The notes beneath the pieces are model-generated. The model was not told the DNA's origin. It ran no database searches and saw only the letters and a program-made list of their open reading frames with translations. A stretch of 64,000 nt of DNA. Origin: Candidatus Methylospira mobilis (GTDB taxonomy: Bacteria; Pseudomonadota; Gammaproteobacteria; Methylococcales; Methylococcaceae). This document shows, piece after piece, positions 45,081 through 54,628 of this stretch; position 1 is the first letter of the stretch; every line of letters begins with the position of its first letter. Position numbers and translations under genes: made by a program. The stretch lies in NCBI RefSeq assembly GCF_009498235.1, contig NZ_CP044205.1, positions 615,716-679,715 on the forward strand. The letters run 5' to 3'.

Positions 45081-45740
45081 ATGGCTCTGCCGCAACGCAA
45101 ACCCGCGACTTAATCAGGACATACTGGACGCGCCGGAAAATATGGCGGCGGAAATCATCAACGGCGAACTCTGCACGCAGCCTCGTCCTGCCCCGCGCCC
45201 GCTCCGCGCGCACCCTCTTCATTGGGGGTTGAAATTGGCAGTCCGTTCGATAAGGAACGCGATGGGCCGGGCGGCTGGTGGATACTGGATGAACCGGAAC
45301 TGCATCTGCACGATGATGCGGTGGTACCCGATATCGCCGGCTGGCGGCGCGAACGCATGCCCAAACTGCCGGAAACCGCCTGGTTCAAGTTCGCGCCGGA
45401 CTGGGTCTGCGAGGTGCTTTCTCCCGGTACGGCCCGCCAGGATCGGGTGCTGAGGATGCCGCTCTACGCTCGATGCGGCGTGCAATATATCTGGCTGGTG
45501 GTGGAGCCGGTGCTGCTGACGCTGGTGATTTTCGAGAATACCGGTAACGGCTGGCTGTTGTTACAGGCCTTCGAAAACGATAACGAAGTATCGGTCGCGC
45601 CTTTCGCCGCCATTTCCCTCAATCTTGCCGTACTGTGGGCGGATTTGCGCTTTGCAGCATGGTCGGTAGGCTTTTTAGCCCACCCCCCGAAACTGAACCG
45701 CTGCCCGCCGGGTTGCTTACCTTTCAATCCCGGCGCATAA
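45081..45740 (+). pseudogene. Uma2-family (PD-D/E-XK fold) protein, frameshifted
   Basis: The gene begins with AGGAGG (45067-45072) and ATG 45081 (MALPQRKPAT), but a stop follows at once. The neighbouring frame continues DILDAPENMAAEIINGELC, and a third segment from about 45222 gives EIGSPFDKERDGPGGWWILD, ...VVPDIAGWRRERMPKLPE, FAPDWVCEVLSPGTARQDR. Together these are the Uma2 (DUF820) nuclease-like fold, with Asp and Glu-x-Leu of the PD-(D/E)XK site in the last part. At least two frameshifts break it. Uma2 families often multiply in methanotroph and cyanobacterial genomes; this copy is dead or misread. Confidence 0.75.
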
Positions 45741-45796
45741 TCAAGCCAATGCCGGTTTTTCCTACTTTCGCCTAATTGAATGATGGAGGGATGCAC

Positions 45797-46774
45797 GTGA
45801 GCAGCACCAGCCCCTGGGGGAAAATCATTCCGCCTACACCGCCCATTGCCATCGGGCGTTTGTTTTTGATCGTTCTAATCTTTTCCGCCGTCTGGACATC
45901 CTGGTTCACGATACCTGCCGACTCCGAGGGCGTGGTACTGCGTTTCGGCAGATATGACCGGAAAATGCCGTCGGGCCTGCATTACAAGCTTCCGTACGGG
46001 ATCGATCGGGTCATCGTCGTTCCTACCCTGCGTCAGCTCAAACTGGAATTCGGCTTCGGCACGCCCGGCTTTACCAACCCTGAGCAGGTCGGCGAACATC
46101 CGGACATGGAAAAATCGATGGTGACCGGCGATCTCAATTCATCGCTGGTGGAATGGGTAGTGCAGTATCGCATCGTCGAGCCGGAAACCTATCTTTTCGA
46201 TGTGCGCGACCCGGATCAAACGCTACGCGTGCTGTCGGAATCGGTGATGCGCGAAGTCATAGGCGACCGTACCGTGGATGAAATCATCACCATTGGCCGT
46301 GAGGAAATCGAGATAACCGCGCTGAATCGCATGCGCGAGTTGTCCAAGCGTTATCATCTGGGGATGTTCATCAATCAGGTGCAGCTCAAGAACGTCGATC
46401 CGCCCGAACTTGTCCAGCCTTCGTTCAACGAAGTGAACCGCGCCCAGCAGGACAGGGAAAACGCGATCAACATCGCCAATGGCGAATACAATAAGGCGGT
46501 ACCGCGCGCGCGCGGCGTAGCCGATCAGCGTATCCGTGAAGCGGAGGGTTATCGTTTCAAGCGTGTTCTCGAAGCCGAGGGAGATGCGTCCGCGTTCACC
46601 CAGGTGTTGCAGCAATACCTGAAAGCCCCCGAAATTACTCGCACCCGGCTCTACCTGGAAACGCTGGGCGATGTGTTGCCGCGCGCCAAACAAAGCATCA
46701 TAGTCGATGAATCGGTGCAGCAGATTCTGCCGATGCTGCCGCTACCCACTCGCGCACTGGAGGAAAAGAAATGA
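45797..46774 (+). CDS. HflK-like SPFH protein
   Basis: A 325-residue membrane-anchored band-7/SPFH protein of the HflK type. An N-terminal helix (about 18-38: IGRLFLIVLIFSAVWTSWFT) is followed by the SPFH domain (EGVVLRFGRYDRKMPSGLHY) and a coiled-coil tail (EVNRAQQDRENAINIANGEYNKAVPRARG). With HflC it would form a cage around FtsH and restrain its proteolysis. The GTG at 45797 has GGAGGG 6 bases upstream; ATG 45791 is too close to it. No hfq, hflX or hisZ is near, so this may be a second hflKC locus. Confidence 0.85.
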   Translation: MSSTSPWGKIIPPTPPIAIGRLFLIVLIFSAVWTSWFTIPADSEGVVLRFGRYDRKMPSGLHYKLPYGIDRVIVVPTLRQLKLEFGFGTPGFTNPEQVGEHPDMEKSMVTGDLNSSLVEWVVQYRIVEPETYLFDVRDPDQTLRVLSESVMREVIGDRTVDEIITIGREEIEITALNRMRELSKRYHLGMFINQVQLKNVDPPELVQPSFNEVNRAQQDRENAINIANGEYNKAVPRARGVADQRIREAEGYRFKRVLEAEGDASAFTQVLQQYLKAPEITRTRLYLETLGDVLPRAKQSIIVDESVQQILPMLPLPTRALEEKK

Positions 46775-47742
46775 AATCCGCCAAGACCGCCGTCATCGCC
46801 GCAGTCGCCGTTGCGCTGCTGGTGTATTTTTCAGCCTACACGGTCGGTCAGACCGAGCAGGCCATTATCACACAATTCGGACATCCGTTGCAGCAACCGG
46901 TTACCGAACCCGGCCTGCACTTCAGAATCCCGTTTATCCAGCGTGTCGCCCTGCTGGATAAACGTTATCTACCCTGGGATGGGCCGATTGTGGAAATGCC
47001 GACCAAGGACAAAACCTATATACAGGTCGATACTTTCGCGCGCTGGCGTATCAAGGACCCGATGCGTTATTTCCTGCGCCTGCACGACGAACGCAGCGCG
47101 CAGTCGCGCCTTGAGGACATCCTAGGAAGCGAAACGCGCACTGCTGTGGCGCGTTATGAGCTGGTTGAAATGATACGCATCGACAAGGGACGCGTACCTC
47201 AACAGGACGAAAATATGGCATCCATGCTGTCCGGTATAGGCATGCTGGGCCAATTGCGACCGATCCAGTTCGGGCGTCTCGAAATCGAGAAAAATATATT
47301 CGAGGCCGCCGCGCCGAAACTGGCGGAGTTCGGTATCGACCTGCTGGATATCCGCTTCAAGCGCATCAACTACAACCCCCAGGTTCTGGAGCGCATCTAT
47401 CAGCGCATGATCAGCGAGCGGCTGCAGATTGCCGCCCGTTTCCGCTCGGAGGGCGAAGGCGAAGCCGCACGCATACTGGGCAACAAGGAGCGCGACATCA
47501 ATGAAATCCAGTCCAACGCCTACAAGCGCGTCCAGGAAATACACGGCGAGGCCGATGGCAAAGCCACGGATATTTATGCCAGGGCCTACACTCAGCAGGC
47601 GGGAGCCGCCGAGTTTTACCACTTCATAAAAAGCATGGAAACCTATCATAAGGTTATCAGCGACGACGCCACAGTGGTGTTGTCGACCAACAGCGATTTG
47701 TTTGCGCTGCTCAAGCGCATGGAACAAAAGACTCACCCCTGA
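46771..47742 (+). CDS. HflC-like SPFH protein
   Basis: A 323-residue SPFH-family protein and partner of the gene above, which it overlaps by ATGA. It has an N-terminal membrane anchor (VIAAVAVALLVYFSAYTV), YTVGQTEQAIITQFGHPLQ, PGLHFRIPFIQRVALLDKR (HflC signature), and a helical tail with RSEGEGEAARILGNKERDINEIQSNAYKRVQEI. Length is typical. The pair ends 119 bases before the N-ATPase atpD start. Confidence 0.87.
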   Translation: MKSAKTAVIAAVAVALLVYFSAYTVGQTEQAIITQFGHPLQQPVTEPGLHFRIPFIQRVALLDKRYLPWDGPIVEMPTKDKTYIQVDTFARWRIKDPMRYFLRLHDERSAQSRLEDILGSETRTAVARYELVEMIRIDKGRVPQQDENMASMLSGIGMLGQLRPIQFGRLEIEKNIFEAAAPKLAEFGIDLLDIRFKRINYNPQVLERIYQRMISERLQIAARFRSEGEGEAARILGNKERDINEIQSNAYKRVQEIHGEADGKATDIYARAYTQQAGAAEFYHFIKSMETYHKVISDDATVVLSTNSDLFALLKRMEQKTHP

Positions 47743-47804
47743 CAGCTTGTCCATGCTGTTGACTTGAATGCTTTTCCGTTCGTCCCGAGCTTGCTGGAGG
47801 GTGA

Positions 47805-49623
<1,819 letters not shown>

Positions 49624-49627
<4 letters not shown>

Positions 49628-49899
49628 ACCATCGCAACAGGCTGATAGAGCGCACCCGGCTCGACATCGAACGGCTGGAACGGAAGGAACGCAAGCCGGC
49701 GACCTGGGCGGGCATGCTTTTTTACGGCGGCACTCTGGGCCTGCTGTTTACCGTCCCCCTCGTTGCCGGCGCCTATCTGGGGCGCTGGCTGGATACGCTG
49801 GTCCCCGGCTATTCGGTGCGCTGGACGCTGAGCCTGATCCTGCTGGGCATCGCGGTCGGCATCTATAATGTGCTGCATTTTTTGAGGGGCAAAACATGA
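49624..49899 (+). CDS. small AtpI/AtpQ-like membrane protein
   Basis: A 91-residue protein with two hydrophobic segments (GGTLGLLFTVPLVAGAYLGRW, then WTLSLILLGIAVGIYNVLHF) after a basic N-terminus. It matches the AtpI/AtpZ type and, by position, the atpQ gene of N-ATPase operons, thought to help assemble the rotor ring or carry a divalent cation. Canonical operons have a second small gene, atpR, next; here atpB follows at once by an ATGA overlap, so atpR is missing. Confidence 0.82.
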
Positions 49900-50573
49900 A
49901 CGGCAACGAAACGGTTTTCCTTCTGGGGAAGCTGCCGGTCAGCGCCACCGTCATCACCACCTGGGGAGTCATGCTGTGCTTCGCGGCGCTCGGGCTGCTG
50001 ATGCGGCTGCGGGATCAGCCATCGCGCTGGCAAAGCGCGGTCGAAACGGTGGTCGTTGTGATTGAAAGCGCCATCGGCGAAGTGTTGCCGCGGCAGTCGG
50101 TGCGCAAGGTATTGCCGTTTGTCGGCACGCTATGGCTGTTCGTATTGAGCGCGAACCTGATCGGTTTGATACCCGGCCTGCATGCGCCGACGCGCGATCT
50201 ATCCGCCACCGCCGCGCTGGCGATTCTGGTTTTCGCCTACAGCCACTGGTTCGGCATACGCGATCACGGATTGCGCAAGCATCTGCGCCATTACACCGAA
50301 CCGAGCGTGATACTGCTGCCGTTCCATGTCGTCAGCGAATTGACCCGCACCCTGGCGCTGGCCATCCGTTTGTTCGGCAACATGATGAGCCTGGAAATGG
50401 CCGCGCTGCTGGTGCTGCTGATCGCTGGCTTTCTGGTGCCGGTGCCGCTGCTGATGCTGCATGTGATCGAAGCCATCGTGCAGGCCTATATTTTCGGCAT
50501 GCTGGCGCTGATTTATATCGCCGGCGCCATGGAACAAAACGATACGGAAACACCAGCGGAGAACAAACCATGA
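49896..50573 (+). CDS. atpB: N-type ATPase subunit a
   Basis: A 225-residue stator membrane subunit with about five helices. The essential arginine is in [25 protein letters not shown] (Arg of LAIRLFGN), and a late helix with [23 protein letters not shown] closes the ion path. It overlaps both neighbours by 4 bases. The short length is normal for N-ATPases. Confidence 0.9.
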   Translation: MNGNETVFLLGKLPVSATVITTWGVMLCFAALGLLMRLRDQPSRWQSAVETVVVVIESAIGEVLPRQSVRKVLPFVGTLWLFVLSANLIGLIPGLHAPTRDLSATAALAILVFAYSHWFGIRDHGLRKHLRHYTEPSVILLPFHVVSELTRTLALAIRLFGNMMSLEMAALLVLLIAGFLVPVPLLMLHVIEAIVQAYIFGMLALIYIAGAMEQNDTETPAENKP

Positions 50574-50836
50574 ACGACCTGCATTTATTCACTTTGGTAT
50601 CGACCGCCGTTGCCGGTCTGGTGATCGCGCTGGGCACGATGATGCCGGCCATCGCGATGGGACGCGCGATAGCCGCCGCTCTGGAAGCCCTGGCGCGCCA
50701 GCCCGAAGCGGAGAAAACCATAACCCGGACCTTGTTCGTCGGTCTGGCGATGATCGAATCGCTGGCGATTTATTGTCTGGTCATCGCGTTGATCGTGCTG
50801 TTCAGGAATCCGTTGCTGGAGTATTTTTTGAAATAA
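50570..50836 (+). CDS. atpE: N-type ATPase subunit c (rotor ring)
   Basis: An 88-residue two-helix rotor subunit. Helix 2 keeps the ion-carrying Glu with Ser and Tyr ([19 protein letters not shown]). In helix 1 the glycine-rich GPALGEG-type motif of relatives is replaced by [23 protein letters not shown], so the Gln/Glu (position 32 of the Ilyobacter c subunit) that helps hold sodium is Met here. Ion specificity is therefore doubtful. It is the last gene of the operon: b, alpha and gamma genes do not follow. Confidence 0.88.
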   Translation: MNDLHLFTLVSTAVAGLVIALGTMMPAIAMGRAIAAALEALARQPEAEKTITRTLFVGLAMIESLAIYCLVIALIVLFRNPLLEYFLK

Positions 50837-51142
50837 CGTTTTCATCTGTTTCCTAGCGGTGTATCAAACGAGGACATCCGTGTGTCCGGTTCAGCGTAGT
50901 AGCCACATCAATATCGCTCGTGGACTACGAATTGCGGCAAAAAACTACTTGAGATTTGGCTGGCAATAATTTTCATGACCGGGTGTGCTGGAATGCATCC
51001 GCCAGAAAGGCTGGAAACGATACCTGGAAGCTATTTTTAACCCCATTCTTGACTTCGCACCCGAAAACTGTCGACATATCAATCAGGATAAATATCAGCA
51101 AATGCAATTCTGTTACCAGTTTAATAAAGAGGCGCTGAAAAC
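50837..51142. other. junction between truncated N-ATPase operon and STAND gene
   Basis: A 306-base stretch with no gene, no recognisable remnant of atpF, atpA or atpG, and no clear repeat or tRNA end. It should contain the promoter of the STAND-RyR unit. AGAGG about 10 bases before ATG 51143 may be its ribosome-binding site. Confidence 0.5.
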
Positions 51143-54100
51143 ATGAATACATTTTCTATATTTATCTCCTCACCGGGTGATGTGGACGACGAGCGCTGCC
51201 GCGCCGCGCGGGTAATTCACTCGTTGCAGCATAAATTCGACCGTTATCTTCAGCTGGAACCCATTTTCTGGGAACACCAGCCGCAAAGTGCGCATCAGCA
51301 TTTTCAGGATCAGATACGCAAACTGCCTTCCGCTACCGACCTGGTGGTTTGCATACTCTGGTCTCGGCTGGGTACGCGTTTGCCGCCTGACAAATACCTG
51401 CGCGCCGACGGCACGCCTTACCGGTCCGGCACCGAGTTTGAATTCGAAGATGCGATGGAAGGCTACCTGCTGAGCGGCAAGTCTCCTGATTTATGGGTAT
51501 ATCGCAAGACAGCGGAAGTGTTGGCGCCGCTGTCGGATCGCCAACGCAAAGCGGAAATGGAACGGCAGAAGGATATGCTGGACGATTTTCTCGAGCATTG
51601 GCTGGGCGGCGCCGACGATCATTTCAAGGCCGGCTTCAACGGCTTTGCAGACGCCGATGAGTTTGAGCGGATGTTTGCGCAACATCTGGAAGCGGTTTTG
51701 CGCGCACGCTGTCCGCAATACCAGAAGGAAAGCGCCGAGCTGGCGGCCTGGAGCCCGGACATCTCGCCTTATCGAGGCCTGTCTTATTTCGGGCTGGAAC
51801 ATGCGCTGGTGTTTCATGGACGAGCCGCAGCACTGCATGCGCTATTGGGTCAGTTACAAACGCAGGCCGACGCGGGACATGCGTTTGTGCTGGTATTCGG
51901 GGCCAGCGGCGTTGGCAAGTCCTCGTTGCTGCGAGCGGGCATACTGCATGCGCTGGTCGTGGAACACCGCGCGCGAGGAGTGGATCACTGGCGTTATACG
52001 GTATGCCGGCCCACCGAAGCCGAAAACGGCGATTTGCTGCACAGTCTCTCAGCGCACTTACTGGAAGACAAGGCGCTGCCCGAACTGGGTACTGCCGGAT
52101 TCGGCACAGTCGACGCGCTCGCCGCGCAGCTACGCGCGCATCCCGAAGGCTTGGCCGGACCGCTGGCTCTGGCGCTCGACCAAGCCGGAGAGACACTGCG
52201 GCTGCAGCGCCGCTGGAATTATCCGCCAGTGGTGAGATTGCTGCTGGTGGTGGATCAAATGGAAGAAATATTCCGTTTCGAATCCGTACAGCGCGACGAA
52301 TTGCTGGCGGCGCTGGGAGCGTTGGCGGCCAGCGGCGCTGTCTGGGTCGCTGCTGCAATGCGTGACGAATTCTACCCGCAAGCCGCTGCCGATCCACTGT
52401 TGAGCGCACTGAAAACCGGTGCAGGCCAATACGATTTACAAGCGCCGAATGAAACGGAATTGGCGGAAATGATCCGTTACCCGGCACTGGCTGTCGGCAT
52501 GGATTTTGAAAGTCGCGCCGGGCAGCGGCTTGACGCATTGTTGATGGAAAGCGCCACCGCCAATCGCAATGCTTTGCCGCTGCTTGAGTTTACATTGAAT
52601 GCGCTTTACCTGTGCGCTCGTCGGCGCGGCGGAAAGTTGTTGAGTTTCGCCGACTTCGAAGCGTTGGACGGTCTTGAAGGCGCGGTAGCCACTGCTGCTG
52701 AAACCGTACTCGAACCTTTAGGCAAGTCCGCGTTGCTTAAGGTGCGCGACTTATTCCGGCAATTGGTGGAGCTCAATCATGGGCAGGCTATGGCTCGCCG
52801 TGCGAACCGCGCCGAGTTGGCTGCCGATCCGCTGAGCGCCCAGATTCTGGAGCGTTTTATTGATCAAGCTCGCCTGCTGGTGAGCAGCAAAGACGGCTCG
52901 GTAGAAATTGCTCATGCCGCACTGTTGCGTTCATGGAAACGCCTGGCAAATTGGATCGACGAAGACTCCGAGCTGCTTGCGATCCGTTCGCGTCTGGAAG
53001 AACTAGCCGCCGGCTGGCGCGACGCCGGTCATGACTCGGGATATCTGCTCAACCCCGGCAAGCAGGAACAGGACGCCAGACGATTACTGGAATTGCCTTG
53101 GGTGAAGCTGGCGGAGCTACCTGCAACATATCTGAACTTGTCGCTGAAACATATCAGGCGCAGGCGGCGCATGAAAATCCTGACACAGGCGGGCGCCGTG
53201 TCAGCGTTTTTGCTGCTGGCGGGCGGCTTTGGCTGGGGCAATTACCATGAGCGTAAAAAAGCGCAGATTGCGGCGGATCTGGCGATACAGGAGCGGGAAA
53301 AAGCGCAAACAGCTGAGCATCTTGCGATGCAGGTGGTCAAACGATTGACCTATCAACTGCCTGAACGGCTCGCCACCGTACCCGGCACCTTGCAGATACT
53401 GCAGGAAACATTCGAGCAAAACGCAGAGTTGCTGCAACGCATCGATACATTGCAGGGCGAGACCACAGAAAGCGAGCACGAAAAAGCAGTGAATCTGGAT
53501 AAGCGAGGCAATCAACGCCTGGCCTTGGGAGATTTGAAGGGGGCATTGGAAAGCTATCTATCCAGCCATGTCGTTTTTGAAAAGCTGGCGGCGCAAGATT
53601 CTGCCAATGACGCATGGCAGCGCGATCTTTCGTTCAGTTACAACAAAATCGGCGACGTGCAGAGCGCGCAGGGCGATTTGTCCGCAGCTCTGACCAGCCA
53701 CCGCGTCGGCCTGAATATCATTGAAAAGCTGGCGGCGCATGATTCAGCCAATGCCGGCCTGCAACGCGACCTTGCGCTGGGTTATAACAAAATAGGCGAC
53801 GTGGAGCATGCGCGGGGCGATTTGTCTGCGGCGCTGGGCAGCTACAGAGCCGGACTGATGATCAGCAAGAGGCTGGCTGTGCAAGAGCCAGCCAATGCCG
53901 GCCTGGAGCGCGATCTTTCAGTCAGTTACAGCCGAATCGGCGACGTGCAGAGCGCGCAGAGCGACTGGGCGGGGGGACTGACCAGTTACCGGGCCAGCTT
54001 GGCCATCAGCGAAAAACTGGCGGCGCAGGACCCTGCCAATGTAGTGTGGCGCCGCGACCTTTCGCTCAGTTACAACAAAATCGGCGATGTCCAGAGTGCG

Positions 54101-54565
54101 CGGGGCGATCTGCCCGGCGCGCTGCTCAGCTACAAGTCCAGTCTGAACATTAGCGAAAAACTGGCGAAGCAGGACGGAAGCAATGCCCAATGGCAACGCG
54201 ATCTTTCCATCAGTTACGGCAACCTCGGCGACGTGCAGCGCTTGCAAGGTTTTCTGGATGGAGCGCTGGGAAGTTACCGGGCGAGCCTTGCCATTGCCGA
54301 AAAGCTGGCGAAGCAGGATCCGGCCAATGCCGAATGGCAAAGCGATCTGGCTTTCAGTCATGACAAGCTGGGCGTGCTGTTACGGTTGATGGACAAGCCT
54401 GCCGACGCGCTGAAGCATTATCGCGCCGCGCTTACCATTTTCAAACCGCTCTGCGCACGCGCGCCGGATCAGGTTCAGTGGCGGCAGGCATTGGAAATTG
54501 CGCAAGGACAAATTGCCTCTATCGTGGCAGCAGATAAACAACAGGAGGAGGAGAAGCAGCGTTAA
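51143..54565 (+). CDS. DUF4062-nSTAND1 NTPase-TPR protein
   Basis: A 1140-residue multidomain protein. Residues 1-125 are a DUF4062 domain (FISSPGDVDDERCRAARVI, YRSGTEFEFEDA, LWVYRKT), a fold related to TIR. About 210-640 is a nSTAND1 NTPase: PYRGLSYFGLEHALVFHGR leads in, Walker A is FGASGVGKSS (near 253), Walker B is LLLVVDQMEEIF (near 365), and a winged-helix part follows. A membrane helix lies at about 681-697 (AVSAFLLLAGGFGWGNYHE). Residues 827-1114 are six exact 48-residue TPR-like repeats. STAND proteins act as ligand-triggered switches, many in anti-phage defence; DUF4062 would be the effector or adaptor and the TPR the sensor. It is followed after 63 bases by the RyR gene. Confidence 0.85.
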   Translation: MNTFSIFISSPGDVDDERCRAARVIHSLQHKFDRYLQLEPIFWEHQPQSAHQHFQDQIRKLPSATDLVVCILWSRLGTRLPPDKYLRADGTPYRSGTEFEFEDAMEGYLLSGKSPDLWVYRKTAEVLAPLSDRQRKAEMERQKDMLDDFLEHWLGGADDHFKAGFNGFADADEFERMFAQHLEAVLRARCPQYQKESAELAAWSPDISPYRGLSYFGLEHALVFHGRAAALHALLGQLQTQADAGHAFVLVFGASGVGKSSLLRAGILHALVVEHRARGVDHWRYTVCRPTEAENGDLLHSLSAHLLEDKALPELGTAGFGTVDALAAQLRAHPEGLAGPLALALDQAGETLRLQRRWNYPPVVRLLLVVDQMEEIFRFESVQRDELLAALGALAASGAVWVAAAMRDEFYPQAAADPLLSALKTGAGQYDLQAPNETELAEMIRYPALAVGMDFESRAGQRLDALLMESATANRNALPLLEFTLNALYLCARRRGGKLLSFADFEALDGLEGAVATAAETVLEPLGKSALLKVRDLFRQLVELNHGQAMARRANRAELAADPLSAQILERFIDQARLLVSSKDGSVEIAHAALLRSWKRLANWIDEDSELLAIRSRLEELAAGWRDAGHDSGYLLNPGKQEQDARRLLELPWVKLAELPATYLNLSLKHIRRRRRMKILTQAGAVSAFLLLAGGFGWGNYHERKKAQIAADLAIQEREKAQTAEHLAMQVVKRLTYQLPERLATVPGTLQILQETFEQNAELLQRIDTLQGETTESEHEKAVNLDKRGNQRLALGDLKGALESYLSSHVVFEKLAAQDSANDAWQRDLSFSYNKIGDVQSAQGDLSAALTSHRVGLNIIEKLAAHDSANAGLQRDLALGYNKIGDVEHARGDLSAALGSYRAGLMISKRLAVQEPANAGLERDLSVSYSRIGDVQSAQSDWAGGLTSYRASLAISEKLAAQDPANVVWRRDLSLSYNKIGDVQSARGDLPGALLSYKSSLNISEKLAKQDGSNAQWQRDLSISYGNLGDVQRLQGFLDGALGSYRASLAIAEKLAKQDPANAEWQSDLAFSHDKLGVLLRLMDKPADALKHYRAALTIFKPLCARAPDQVQWRQALEIAQGQIASIVAADKQQEEEKQR
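53621..54484 (+). repeat. six in-phase 144-base tandem repeats coding TPR units
   Basis: Units start at 53621, 53765, 53909, 54053, 54197 and 54341 with no insertion or deletion between them. Each codes 48 residues of the pattern RDLSxSYNKIGDVQSAxG ... SYRxxLxIxEKLAxxDPAN. The last unit is the most diverged. Even spacing and high similarity point to recent expansion or ongoing unit exchange. Confidence 0.88.
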
Positions 54566-54628
54566 CGCGCGGTTAAAGCCTATCAGGCAACTATTCAGCT
54601 TTGAGCAACCAATCAATCAGGTGATCGA

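Noticed and set aside
51636..52538. 300-codon minus-strand frame in the STAND gene
   Set aside because: Arg/Pro-rich, no motif, and the opposite strand has clear Walker motifs.
53621..54484. Tandem repeats as a CRISPR array
   Set aside because: Units are 144 bases, contiguous without spacers and in phase with a coding frame.
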